Shown: piece by piece, positions 10,168 to 21,100 of the stretch
How the letters are laid out: each line of letters starts with the position of its first letter
Position numbering within the stretch: the stretch's first letter is position 1
Source of the DNA: Phyllostachys edulis
Lineage: Eukaryota; Streptophyta; Magnoliopsida; Poales; Poaceae
Length of the DNA stretch: 64,000 bases
Assembly: GCA_036346405.1 (NCBI GenBank)
Contig: CM070551.1
Location: 56,252,488 to 56,316,487, forward strand
Reading direction: 5' to 3'
The notes under the pieces: model-generated
Database searches by the model: none
The model's input: the letters and a program-made list of their open reading frames with translations, nothing else
Told to the model about the DNA's origin: nothing
Made by a program: the position numbers and the translations under genes

Positions 10168-11731
10168 GAGATTGAGTTCATCATTGACTTGGTACTTGGT
10201 ACAGCTCCTATATCCAAGAGACCTTACCGGCTTTCAGCAAATGAGCTAGCTGAGATGAAGAAGTAGATTGAAGAGTTGCTTGAAAAAGGTTATATTCGAC
10301 CCAGTTCATCACCATGGGGAGCACCAGTAATCTTTGTGAAGAAGAAGGATGACAACTTAAGAATGTGCGTGGACTATAGGGCCTTGAATGAAGTTACAAT
10401 CAAGAACAATTATCCTTTGCCGCGAATTGATGATTTGTTTGATCAGTTAGAGAGAGAAAGTGTCTTCTCCAAGATTTATTTACGCTCTGGTTATCATCAA
10501 CTGAATATAAGACCATCGGATATCCCAAAGATAGAATTCACCACTCATTATGGTCTTTATGAATGTACTGTGATGTCATTTGGTCTAACAAATGCACCAG
10601 CATACTTCATGAACCTGATGAACAAGGTGTTTATGGAATATCTGGATAAGTTTGTAGTAGTATTCATAGAAGACATTCTTATTTACTCTAAAAATAAGAA
10701 TGAGCATGAGAAACATCTGAGGTTAGTTCTGGACAAACTCAGAGAGCATCAATTGTATGCTAAATTTAGTAAGTGTGAGTTTTGGTTAAAGGAAGTTGCT
10801 TTCTTGGGGCATGTAATTTCTGCTGGAGGAGTAGCAGTGGATCCAAGAAAAGATAGGGATGTTCTTAACTGGAGACAACTTAAGTCAGTTCTGGAAATCA
10901 GAAGTTTTCTTGGTTTAGCTAGTTACTATCGTCGTTTTATTAAAGGCTTTTTGAAGATTGCAAAACCCCTCAACGAATTGCTCAAGAAAGAAAAGAAGTT
11001 TGAATGGACCTTTTCCTGTGAGCAGAGTTTTCAAGAGCTGAAGAAGAAGTTAACTACAACGCCAGTGCTGATTTTGCCCGACATTCGGAAAGACTTTGAG
11101 ATTTTTTTGTGATACATCAAAATAAGGTCTTGGTTGTGTGTTAATACAAGAAGGCATGGTTGTGGCCTATGCTTCAAGATAATTGCGTCCGCAAGAGTAG
11201 AACTATCCTGCCCATGATTTAGAGTTAGCCGCAGTGGTGCATGCTCTAAAGATTTGGAGGCATTACCTGATCGGTAATCGTTGTGAAATATATACCGACC
11301 ATAAGAGTGTCAAGTATATTTTCACTCAGTCAGATCTCAACTTAAGGCAAAGAAGATGGTTACAGCTAATCAAGGATTATAATGTTGGAATACACTATCA
11401 TCCAGGCAAAGCTAATGTAGTAAATGATGCTTTGAACAGGAAAAGCTATTGCAATAATATGTTGATAAAAGAAAGTCAGTCTACTCTGAGCGAGGAATTT
11501 CAACGACTCAACCTGGAATTAGTTGAGGAGGGTTGTGTGAACACTGTTGAGGTCCAACCAACTCTAGAAGATCAGATCATGGAGTCTCAGAAGGAAGACC
11601 CAGATGTCAAGGAAATCAAGGTTAATATGAAAAAAAAGGCAAAGCACCTGGATTTTCAGAAGATGAGAAAGGCATTGTTTGGTTTGGAAAAAGAATCTTT
11701 GTACCAAGTCATAAGGAAATCAAAAAATTGA
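10168..11731 (+). pseudogene. Element B reverse transcriptase and RNase H
   Basis: RT copies element RNA to DNA and RNase H removes the RNA strand. Seen: KRPYRLSANE, the RT finger block SSPWGAPVIFVKKKD, VDYRALNEVTIKNNYPLP, then FGLTNAP. The catalytic site at about 10653-10685 reads VVVFIEDILIYS where the family has IDD, so one catalytic Asp is Glu. RNase H follows with YTDHKSVKYIF (about 11299) and HPGKANVVNDAL. Lesions: TAG at 10264, one extra T in a T-run near 11107 that shifts the frame, then TAA, TAA and TAG between 11120 and 11230 at expected CAA/CAG codons. Confidence 0.88.
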
Positions 11732-12480
11732 TTATAAAGGAAGCCCATGAATCTGCATATTCGATTCATCCAGGAAGCACAAAGATGTACCAAGATCTTC
11801 GTGATAGATATTGGTGGTCAAGCATGAGAAGACAAATTGCTGAGTACGTATCATTTTGTGATGTGTGTCAGTAGATTAAAGCTGAACATCAGAGACCTGC
11901 GGGATTGCTTCAACCTCTAAAGGTACCTGAATGGAAAAGGGAAGAAATTGGAATGGACTTTATCACTAGTCTGCCAAGAATAAAATCCGGGTATGATTCA
12001 ATATGGGTTATTGTAGATCGGTTATCAAAGGTTGCACATTTTATTCCAGTGAAGACTACCTACTCGGGAGACCGACTCGCATAGTTGTATATGACCATAA
12101 TAATATGTTTGCATGGAGTACCTAAGAAGATTGTATCTGATCGAGGATCTTAGTTCACCTCCTGATTTTGGCAAAAGTTGCAGGGAATTTTGGGCACCAA
12201 CTTGAACTTCAGTACAGCTTACCATTTGCAGACAGATGGACAGACTAAGAGGGTTAATCAAATTCTCGAAGATATGTTAAGAGCTTGTGCTTTAACCAAT
12301 AGTACAAGTTGGGATGTAAGTTTGCCGTATGCAAAATTTTCTTATAACAACAGCTATTAGTCAAGTTTACAAATGTCGCCTTTTGAAGCACTCTATGGAA
12401 GGAAGTGCAAAACTCCTTTGTATTGGAATGAAACCAGAGAGCGACAAGTGTTCGGGCCAGATGTTCTGAAGGAGGCCGAA
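11732..12480 (+). pseudogene. Element B integrase, N-terminal and core part
   Basis: Integrase joins the cDNA to the genome. Seen: an HHCC zinc region (HESAYSIHPGSTKMYQ ... CDVC, about 11745-11870), then the catalytic core with GMDFITSLP, VDRLSKVAHFIP, VSDRGS and QTDGQTKRVNQILEDM, giving the three acidic residues. Stops at TAG/TGA fall at expected Gln or Arg codons (VCQ*IKAEH, DRGS*FTS, NNSY*SS). The frame stops at GPDVLKEAE, where the CACTA transposon entered; the next residues (EQVQRI) are at 25262. Confidence 0.88.
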
Positions 12481-12495
12481 CACTACTACAGGAAG

Positions 12496-12862
12496 CCACA
12501 TCATAGATGGTTCGGAACCGTCATCACAGACGGTTTCCAAACCGTCTATATTTGTTGGTCTGTGATAACAAGCAGTTATCACAGACGGTTCAAAACCGTC
12601 TGTGATACGCACTATCATAGACGGTTTTTTGTTGAAACCGTCTGTGAAGGGTAGTATCACAGACGGTTTCCACTAAAAACCGTCTGTGATAGCGAATATC
12701 ACAGACGGTTCTAAACAAAAACCATCTGTGATACCATTCCTTCACACACGGTTTCCACTAAAAACCGTCTGTGAAACGCGAATATCACAGACGGTTCTAA
12801 ACAAAAACCGTCTGTGATACTATTCCTTCACAGACGGTTTTAACAAAAAACCGTCTGTGATA
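12496..12862. repeat. CACTA-1 left subterminal repeat array
   Basis: This holds about a dozen copies of ATCACAGACGGTT or its complement AACCGTCTGTGAT, mostly in inverted pairs spaced 5-15 bases apart, which would fold into hairpins. Confidence 0.9.
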
Positions 12863-13079
12863 GTTCTTTCTCCTGACTACATTTTTGCTGTTTTTTTTGC
12901 TAGCCTCAGGAATTGCTAGCCATGCCCTCTGAAAACAAGCATGCACAAAAATAGATTCATCACAGATAATCAATTGTTGACAACTCAAAGTGATCATTAC
13001 TCGAAATAAATTACAAAAGATTGCATTTGTTCAAGTATTGTCGCTATAGTTACAATTGGATTACAATTGAGTCAATTGT

Positions 13080-13910
13080 TTGCGTTGAGTGGTGTCGGCG
13101 GGGTGATGCTCTAGATCGGCGATGGAGTGAAACTCTCTGTCGTCGTTAATGATTTCTGACTTGATAAAGGTGCAGAGCTTCCCTCGAATGTCCTTGATCT
13201 CTTCTGCAACGAGTCCAACACATTGTAAATCCAAGGCCTGTCGCTAGCAAGAGTCAAGTGGTAAGCTATATATATTTAAATTTATAATTAGAAAATAATT
13301 ATTTTGAGATTGACAAACCTCGGGATCCTTCTTCCTAGCTCTAAGGATTAGCTGCATATGATAGCAAACGTAAATTGCACATAACTCATCATCTTTTCGC
13401 TGGCAGCACTACAAAAATAGAATTACGTATATAGGTGTCCCATGCTTCTCGCGTCAAGAATCTTTCCTTCGCGAAGGGCGTCTGACCCGTGTTCACATAC
13501 TTCGTGACAAGAATGCTCTTGAAGGTACTCCACGATTTATCCATCGCGAGCATCGCCGTCCGTTGCACGCGTGCCACGTCTGCTTCTAGAATAGTGAACT
13601 TCTTTGAAAGTTTTGTCCACAGCGCGCCTTTCGCTTGTTTCGTCAGGTCCTTCCACCTTGGTGTGGTGATGGGGACCCGTTCCCTTCCAAGTATCCCGCA
13701 GATGGTCTGGAATCTCGCCGCTGATCTTTTGGGACTCAAAGGGACACCAAAGTCACTAACCTCCGAGATGACCAGTCGGCCCGCAGGCCTTTTCGATTGT
13801 ACTCTGCCATCTCGCTTCTGTGTCATTATCATTGACGGTGATGGCGGCCTCGTCGGCGCCTCTTCCATCTGCGGCGTCGGTGACGACGGCAAAGACGGTG
13901 CCTCTGCCAT
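13080..13910 (-). pseudogene. TNP1-like CACTA accessory protein gene
   Basis: The ORF at 13389-13910 (173 aa) has a Pro/Ser-rich start, then RWKDLTKQAKGALWTKL, KSWSTFKSILVTKYV and TGQTPFAKERFLTREAWDTYI. This matches the plant Ptta/En/Spm transposase-associated family, whose members accompany TNP2 in CACTA elements. A further coding-like stretch at about 13080-13260 (minus strand) probably belongs to a downstream exon. Upstream (13920-14580) is AT-rich and may be an intron, and a GC-rich leader lies at 14590-15045. The start codon at 13910 may be an internal Met. Confidence 0.7.
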
Positions 13911-13929
13911 CTCAGTTACTTGCTATCTA

Positions 13930-14585
13930 TATAAGTTACATATGCAATAAAATGGACTAGCCTTTAATGAAGACATAGAAACAAAATAGAATCAAGTAAA
14001 ACTTTCTTTTTGGATTGTTTTAAAAAATGCAGTTTTAGCAAAATTTCAGAATTAATCCCAACAAAATTAATTAGCATTAAATCATAATTCCTAAAGAATT
14101 TAAATGACCTCAAATGTTAACGAAAATAGATTAAACTTCCAGTCAAACAAAGTACTAGAAGAATCACAAACTGGTCATTAGATTACCAACAAAAACTGAA
14201 TACTCTCAATAGAATCAACATGAAGACACAGTTCAAGGATAAAGCCGATTAGTCGACATAACAAGATCCACTTCAAATGCTAGAGATCAAATGAACCGTA
14301 AGAATCGGAATAACTAGCTTTCAACCGAAAGTAACCAATTAACAATATATCATATTGACAGTAGTAAGTAATACAATAGAGCTCAAGTATGAACTAACTA
14401 TCACATTCAATCTCAAGATAAGACGTAGTTCATCACAGAGCATGTCAACAAAGCCCACTGATCAATTTGCAATATCTTCAGTACTAGATTCAAAAATCAG
14501 AACTAATACAGATCAAGGTATCAACTAGCCCTGCAAATATATATATGCAAAGATCAACTAAACTGCCATAGAGGAGAAATACTCA
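13930..14585. other. AT-rich non-coding stretch inside CACTA-1
   Basis: No ORF or repeat of note. It may be an intron of the TNP1-like gene, because a GC-rich leader lies on one side and coding sequence on the other. Confidence 0.4.
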
Positions 14586-14613
14586 CAGGGAGGATGCCGC
14601 ACAAGAACTCACG

Positions 14614-14830
14614 GTGCAAGGAGGAGGCCGGTGCAGGGGAGGAGGCCGACGTGGGGAGGAGGCCGACGTGGGGAGGAGGCCGACGTGGGGAGGAGGGAGG
14701 TGCAGGGAAGGAGGTCGACACGGGGAGGAGGACGGCGCGAGGAGAAGGCCGGTGCAGAGGGAGGAGGCTGACACGGGGAGGAGGACGGCGCGGGGAGGAG
14801 GCCGGTGTAGAGGGAGGACGGTGCAGCGTC
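14614..14830. repeat. GC-rich minisatellite in CACTA-1
   Basis: Degenerate tandem copies of an 18-base unit near GGGGAGGAGGCCGACGTG lie within a GC-rich island (14590-15045). ORFs on both strands are artefacts of the repeat. A 5' UTR or promoter island for the TNP1-like gene is plausible. Confidence 0.7.
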
Positions 14831-15051
14831 GTCGATGTCGGGGGCAGCGGCATTGAGGTCGGAGGCAGCGGTGTCGGGGCGCCGAGGTCGGGGGCACCAA
14901 GGTCGGGGGCAGCGGCGCCGAGGTCGTTATTGGCGGTGAACGGGAGAGCCCTAAACCCTAGAGGAGGCGAACGAGCGCGCGAGAGCCTAAGGGGCGCAAG
15001 AGAGGAAGTGATGAGTAAGAGCAAATCCCTAGCGGTTCCCTCCTGATAAAA

Positions 15052-15216
15052 AGGCTGTCACAAACGGTTCTATTAAAGAACCGTCTGTGATAAGGATATC
15101 ACAGATGGTTTTCTAATAGAACCGTCTATGATACGTTCCATATCACAGACGGTTCTAGTAAAAAACCTTCTGTGATATATCACCGACGGCCTCTAAATAG
15201 AACCTTCTGTGATACC
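15052..15216. repeat. Internal third subterminal-type repeat array in CACTA-1
   Basis: At least eight CAGACGGTT/AACCGTCTGTG motifs lie 2.6 kb from the left end, well away from either terminus. Some copies are decayed (for example CCTTCTGTGATA). It is either a relic end of a nested CACTA or an internal regulatory array between the TNP2 and TNP1-like genes. Confidence 0.8.
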
Positions 15217-15220
15217 TTTC

Positions 15221-15689
15221 TCCACAAAAACAGAAATGCCTGCTTCTTCTGTTTCCTTGTCGCCGGCATTGATGGCCTACCTGGCCACACTGTACGAGCA
15301 CCTCTCTCACTGTACGTTGAACCGTGCTGCTAGAAAAACTTTCTTTATTTATAGGTTTCTACTTTTTTTAATCCGTTTATCATCTACTTATTACAAGCGC
15401 ATAATATTATCTGGTCGGTTGGATGGTCTCCTCTTGTTATTCGCGTTTAATCTTGCCGCGGAACTTTGAAATGTATTATTACAAATGTATAGGTGAGAAA
15501 GATCCTTTATGACTGGCTATCAATATCAAAGATGACAAGTCCATAACACATCAACACATGACAATTTCACGTTGACATCAAAATATATGAGAGATTACAA
15601 GTCCATAACACATGATGTTATGGAATAAATTAATTACATTGGAGTAAATTCTTAATTAAAATATAGGCCTTCATGATGATCGACGCGCA
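15221..15689. other. Non-coding spacer 3' of TNP2
   Basis: AT-rich; short ORFs have no recognisable content. It holds a direct repeat around AAGTCCATAACACATC (15538, 15599). Confidence 0.4.
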
Positions 15690-18138
15690 TATAGCTAGCT
15701 TCCTCACTGGGTTCTTCCTCGAGCCTAATGCCGTTTCCGAAAGGAGGCAACTAGTCAAATTGATTGTATTCTTCCTCGTCCACTACATTCTCAACTCCGA
15801 CAATCCTCCTTTTTCCATGAAGAACTACGTGGCATTTCTTATTTGCTGGGTCGGTTACATAGAAGACTTGAACAACTTGGTTAGCTAGTACGAATGGTTC
15901 GCTTTTGTATCCGACGCGCTCGAGGTCCACGGTAGTGACGCCAGCATTTGTCAACCTTCACTGTGGGAGATGGACCCAACGGCACCAAATAGGGGATCTT
16001 AAAAGCACGTAGTCGAGCTCCCATATCTCCTCTATTTGCCCATAGTAGGAGCTCCTCACCCATCGACATCGACGCGTCTATGCGACACCGCTGTTCGGAT
16101 CTGTGCTCTTCCTATCCCGAGTCAGCCAGATAAAATGTGTACCCATTTATGTCGATCCTTGCCATACGACAATTGTAAATTGTGGTCCTCGTACAACCAT
16201 AGCAACAGATCATCACTTGATGACCACCTAGTGATTCGTGACTTTTAACCATTCGCTGAATCGACGGTTGTGTTCTCTCGTGATCTAAACCTTCGACCGG
16301 TCTCGATTCTCATATGCGTTCATGTCTTTGTGCTCGTCGATGTACGGGGACACTTGGGTCATGTGTTGCAAGACCGTGAAATAGGCTTGAGCGTACGTAT
16401 CTAGATCGGGAGTGATTGATTTCCTTCCGATGGTCCCGATACCATCCAGTCTCCCCTTATGGCGAGATAGAGGCACACCTATCAGTTCCACCTAAGCCAT
16501 GTAGTCGATGCAGAACTCAATGACCTCTTCGGTTGCATAACCTTCGATGATGCTACCCTCTGGTCGAGATCGATTCCGTACGTAGGACTTGAGAATTCCC
16601 ATGTACCTCTCGAACGGGTACATATGACGCAAGAACACAGGGCCGCATATCTTTATCCCTTTCACAAGGTGAACAATGAGATGGACCATGATATCGAAAA
16701 ATGACGGAGGGAAATACATCTCAAGATGACATAGAGTCGTCACCACCTCGGCCTGCAGAGCATTTAGTCCTTGGGGCTCAATGATCTTCTGAGCAATTGA
16801 GTTGAAGAAATAACATAGCCTCAAGATTGCCACTCGGACCTTGTTTGGCAAGATACTTCTAATTGCAATAGGAAGTATTTGCGTCATCAGCACATGACAA
16901 TCATGAGACTTTATACCAATTAATTTCAAATCTTGCATAGAAACAAGTTAATTAATGTTAGCGGAGTAACCAGGCGACGGACTTTCACACCATGCAAGCT
17001 CTAGCACGCTTCATTTCTCTCGGCCTTGGACAGAGTGTAGCAGTGGGGAAGGTACGTTAAATCAGATCGGTCTCTTTCGGTGCTAACTTGGTCCTTATGT
17101 TCATATCAACCAAGTCACACCGTGCGTTAACACCATCCTTTGTTTTGCCACTAATGTTCAGGAAGAGACCAATCAAGCTATCACATACATTCTTCTCTAC
17201 GTGCATGACGTCAATGCAGTGGCGAACTTCTAAGTGCTCCCAATAAGGCAAGTTCTAAAAAATTGACCGCTTCTTCCAGATGTTCTTCTCACGGGTTCTT
17301 AATTTATGTCCCTTCCCAAGCACAACATCGATATCCTTAACCATATCATAGACCTCTTTCCCTCTAAAAGCCCTTGGAGCTAAACCGTTCTTCTTATTTC
17401 CGTCGAATTGTTTCTTCATCTTGCGGTATGGGTGACCCCTGGGAAGGAACCTACGGTGACGCATATACATAGTTTTGCGCGAGTTGTTCAGCCATACACT
17501 CTCCGAAGCATCTAAGCAGTGCAGATAGGCTTTGGCTCCTTTTGTACTGAAGCCTGATAGGTTACCAAGGGTAGGAAAATCTTTGATGGTGCAGAACAAC
17601 ATGGCGCTTAAAGTGAAGTTCTCTCGTTTGTATGCGATCTCATACATTGCCTCTTCATTCCACAGTGTCACAAGATCTTCCAAAGAATGGTGCTAGGTAC
17701 ACATCAATATCATTCCTGTGTTACTTCGCCCATGGATAAGTAGTCACATCAAAATGTACTTCCGCTTCATACACGTACCAAGGAGGAAGGTTGTACATAC
17801 ATAGATTCACGGGCAGTGCTATGTCGGCTGCTCATGTTACCGAAAGGATTCATTCCATCCGCATTAAACCCTAACCTTATGTTCCTCGATTCATACGGAA
17901 CTCTTCAAGCTCCGATCGAAGTTTCTCCACTGGGCAGAATCAGCATGGTGTCTTAGCTTTCCATCTCTCTTACGCTCCTCTGAGTGCCAATGCAGCAATC
18001 TTACCTCCTTTGGGTTCGCAAATAAACGCTTCAAACGTGGGATCACAGGCAGATACCACAACATCTTAGCAGGAAGTCCTTGCTTCACCTTAGCAGTATT
18101 CTGACGCTTGTATCAGGATGCTTTGCACACGGGACATA
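15690..18138 (-). pseudogene. TNP2-like CACTA transposase, central and C-terminal part
   Basis: TNP2 binds the terminal inverted repeats and carries out excision and insertion. Reading right to left: the CPVCKAS zinc-like motif at the solo-LTR border, LPVIPRLKRLF and LHWHSEERKRDGKLRHHADS (17891-18088), a transposase_21 core with LPRGHPYRKMKKQF and RAFRGKEVYDMV (17255-17683), the block RHCIDVMHVEKNVCDSLIG (17057-17251), a DUF4218 region with PPSFFDIMVHLIVHLV and MYPFERYMGILKSYVRN (16492-16938), and a DUF4216 region with FVLANQVVQVFYV and RRIVGVENVVDEEEYNQFD (15751-15954). Several stops and frameshifts separate the blocks. The N-terminal part is at 22852-23554 beyond the solo LTR. Confidence 0.85.
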
Positions 18139-21100
18139 TGCTTTGCACTCGTAATGCTTAGTCATTCCATTGACCCTAGCATCAGAACTAAATATCCCGT
18201 GCCTCGGGAAAATATGTACATCCCAGAAGTGCTGTACATACACCCTTTTACAAAATCATGCATCAATTCCATACAAACATAGAACCAAGCACGAACTAGA
18301 TTAAACAAACGACATACATAATAGAGTTATTACAAAAGGGGTCGACTGGCCAAATAACAACTAAAGAACTAAATAAACAGCGGAAGCAAAAGCCATAAGA
18401 TGGCAATAACAAAAGCCATACGGTTTGCCTTTAGCCCACAAGGCAACCGACCAAGCCACCAACCTAGTCGTCAAACCCGCCACACATCTCACAAAAGTGG
18501 AACCCTTGGGGTTCAGCTTCTTCCTCTGCAACAATTAGATTTAAGCAAAGCAAATGAGTACAAAAATGTACTCGCAAGACTGACGTGTAAGGGTAACAGC
18601 CTATAATTAGCTACATGCAAGCTTATTTAAGTGGAGGAAGCTCTAGACTTACTTTTAGCATAAAGCAAGTTTTCATTTGCAATAATGTAATAGATTTAAA
18701 ACAATTTGACAAACTGTTTTTAATTGTTGAAATAACAACGATACAATAATAATAACAACAGTAAAGACAACCTGGAAGTGACTAACCCAATAGTCACCAC
18801 AACAATAGCATGAATATCCATTCATACCAACCCAACAAGTTTTAATTAAAGGTTATAGTCTAGTTCTTGCACGACCTTGCCAAGCATTGTCCATAACCTA
18901 GGATGAGGCTATTCGAATAGATTTAACCCTACAGGGGTGTACCAATGTACCCACACGTTAGGCCGCCTTTTCGCCAAGCTATTAGCACACTTCCTTTGGT
19001 ATGCCAGCACGGCTAAGTCCTACGAGACATTTCCAATATTGTGTATTAACTACGAGTCGCCCGTATGGATAGAAACCCATACGTTGAGATAGAGTCATTG
19101 TAAAGCCGAAAGTCAACTACCACTAGGGTAAAGCTCCTGGACAGCTACAATGCCCTTTGGTGTGGAGAACCTAAACTGGATTCCACTCCCGCTCACCCTA
19201 CACATATCACAAGTTTCTTTTTCAACACAATTAACCTCCTACGACTCGGAGCTAACACACACTAAATTACTAAGTCAAGAGAGGTCCCATATCCCCCTCG
19301 TGTTGTTAGCACGCAAAGATTGCTCAGTTTAGTTGCACAAGTAACTCAGTCCTTAGGGACTTAGGCACCATTCCAACACACCATGAGATCACACCAACAT
19401 CCATTGTGCCCAAGTCAATAACAATTGTTTTCAATTTTATTTCTTTACAAAGTAACAAAGCGCAAGTGTTGGACATAATGGAATAATATTTTTTGTGTGA
19501 TCAAGGTCATCGACATAAGTTGACAACCGCCCAAATCTACCGGTAACTAAGCATTTCTAAGCATGACACCAAAAAGACAATAAAAGAGCATAATTCAATC
19601 ACCGGGCTCTAATTCACCGGCGAGATTAATAACTTATGGTTTGTGGTAGGGGATAACAATTTAAGGGCAACCATGCAACAAGACTAACTACCTCTAATCG
19701 ATAAAATTACTTTGACACAAAAGCATGCATACATACAATTTGTAAACAAAGTATTAGACTTTAAAAGTAATGGGATTATAATGGGATTTAAAAGTAATGC
19801 ATACATACTTGCCTTGCTAGAGATGCTCACTATGCTGCAGAGGTACACTCTCGAGATCAACGCACTCGTCGGCACCTAACGAAAAAGCGAAAAAGAATCG
19901 ATAAGAACGAAGAATACCGAAAAGACTCAACAGCCAACTTTCTCCAAATACTCTGAAATTTTTACAGATGATAAAGCATGATTTTTAAGGAATTTATCAA
20001 CAAGAAACAATTGATTTGGATTCTCAATGCAAAAGTTATGGCCAAAACAAATCTGCTCAGCAGGAAAAAGGCTGAAAAATTCAAACCGGTTACTGTTCAT
20101 CCGACTAAATTCTTTAGCACAATTTTCCAAAGAGGTGTTGCACCTGGGATTTTTATGGTAATTACAGCACCTCATGAGATGAATAACACAATTGGATTCA
20201 CCTCATTTGGAGCTAGGATGCATTTTCTATGATTTTTCAAAGACATGCACATGAGCACAAAATAAAATGCACCCACAAAGATTTTGAAAATAGTAGCATG
20301 CCTAAAACCTATTCTACCATTTATCACACTAACAGAGGAAGCCAACAAAATTGGTTTCACTCAAAAAGGATCTACAGAGAATTACTTATGCAATTTACAA
20401 GTTAATTGCGATTTTTAGAGCAACAATTAAAGCCTATTTCTAAACTAATTTACCAAACCATTTTCTGGAGCCGAACCAAGCTTACAACCAATTTTAGATT
20501 AAAGCTGAGTTCAAACCAGAGCTAACAAATTTTGAATCAACTCAAATGGAGCTAAAATGAATTAGTTATGCAATTTTGAAGTTTATTACCTTTTTTAGTT
20601 CACAATTAAATTTCTCAGGAATTTCCTAAAATTGAATCGATGAGGAAAAACCTGGGCCGTTGATATCGAATTGGACGGTACAAGCCCACGGGACGACGCG
20701 ACGACGCGCGCGCAGAAGCAACGAATGCGGACCGTTGATCTTGAATCCAACGGCCCAGATTGAATCGACTGTGGCCGCGTTTGAACTCTCACACGCGAAC
20801 GCCCGCGCAAATCGCAGCCGCAGATCTGGAGATGGACGGCTCACAGTGAGCGAGGTAGAAAACGCTCACGCGATCTGAGCCGTCGATCAAGAAACAGACG
20901 GTCCGCACTAAGAACATGCACAGTGCGCGTTTAAGCACGCGGGCCCACCCGTCAGCGACTCATTAACCAGTTAAGACAACCATTTAATGCTAAACTAATC
21001 ATTAAGGAGCTAATGACCGGATCTTAGCCTTAATGGTGTCTCTACAGTGCTTGTTGGGCCGGCAAGGCACCCGAGTGCATTCCACGACGAATCGCCGGCG

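Noticed and set aside
12496..12862. Regularly spaced short repeats resembling a CRISPR array
   Set aside because: The repeats alternate in orientation with variable short spacers beside a CACTA terminus; they are subterminal transposase-binding repeats in a plant genome.
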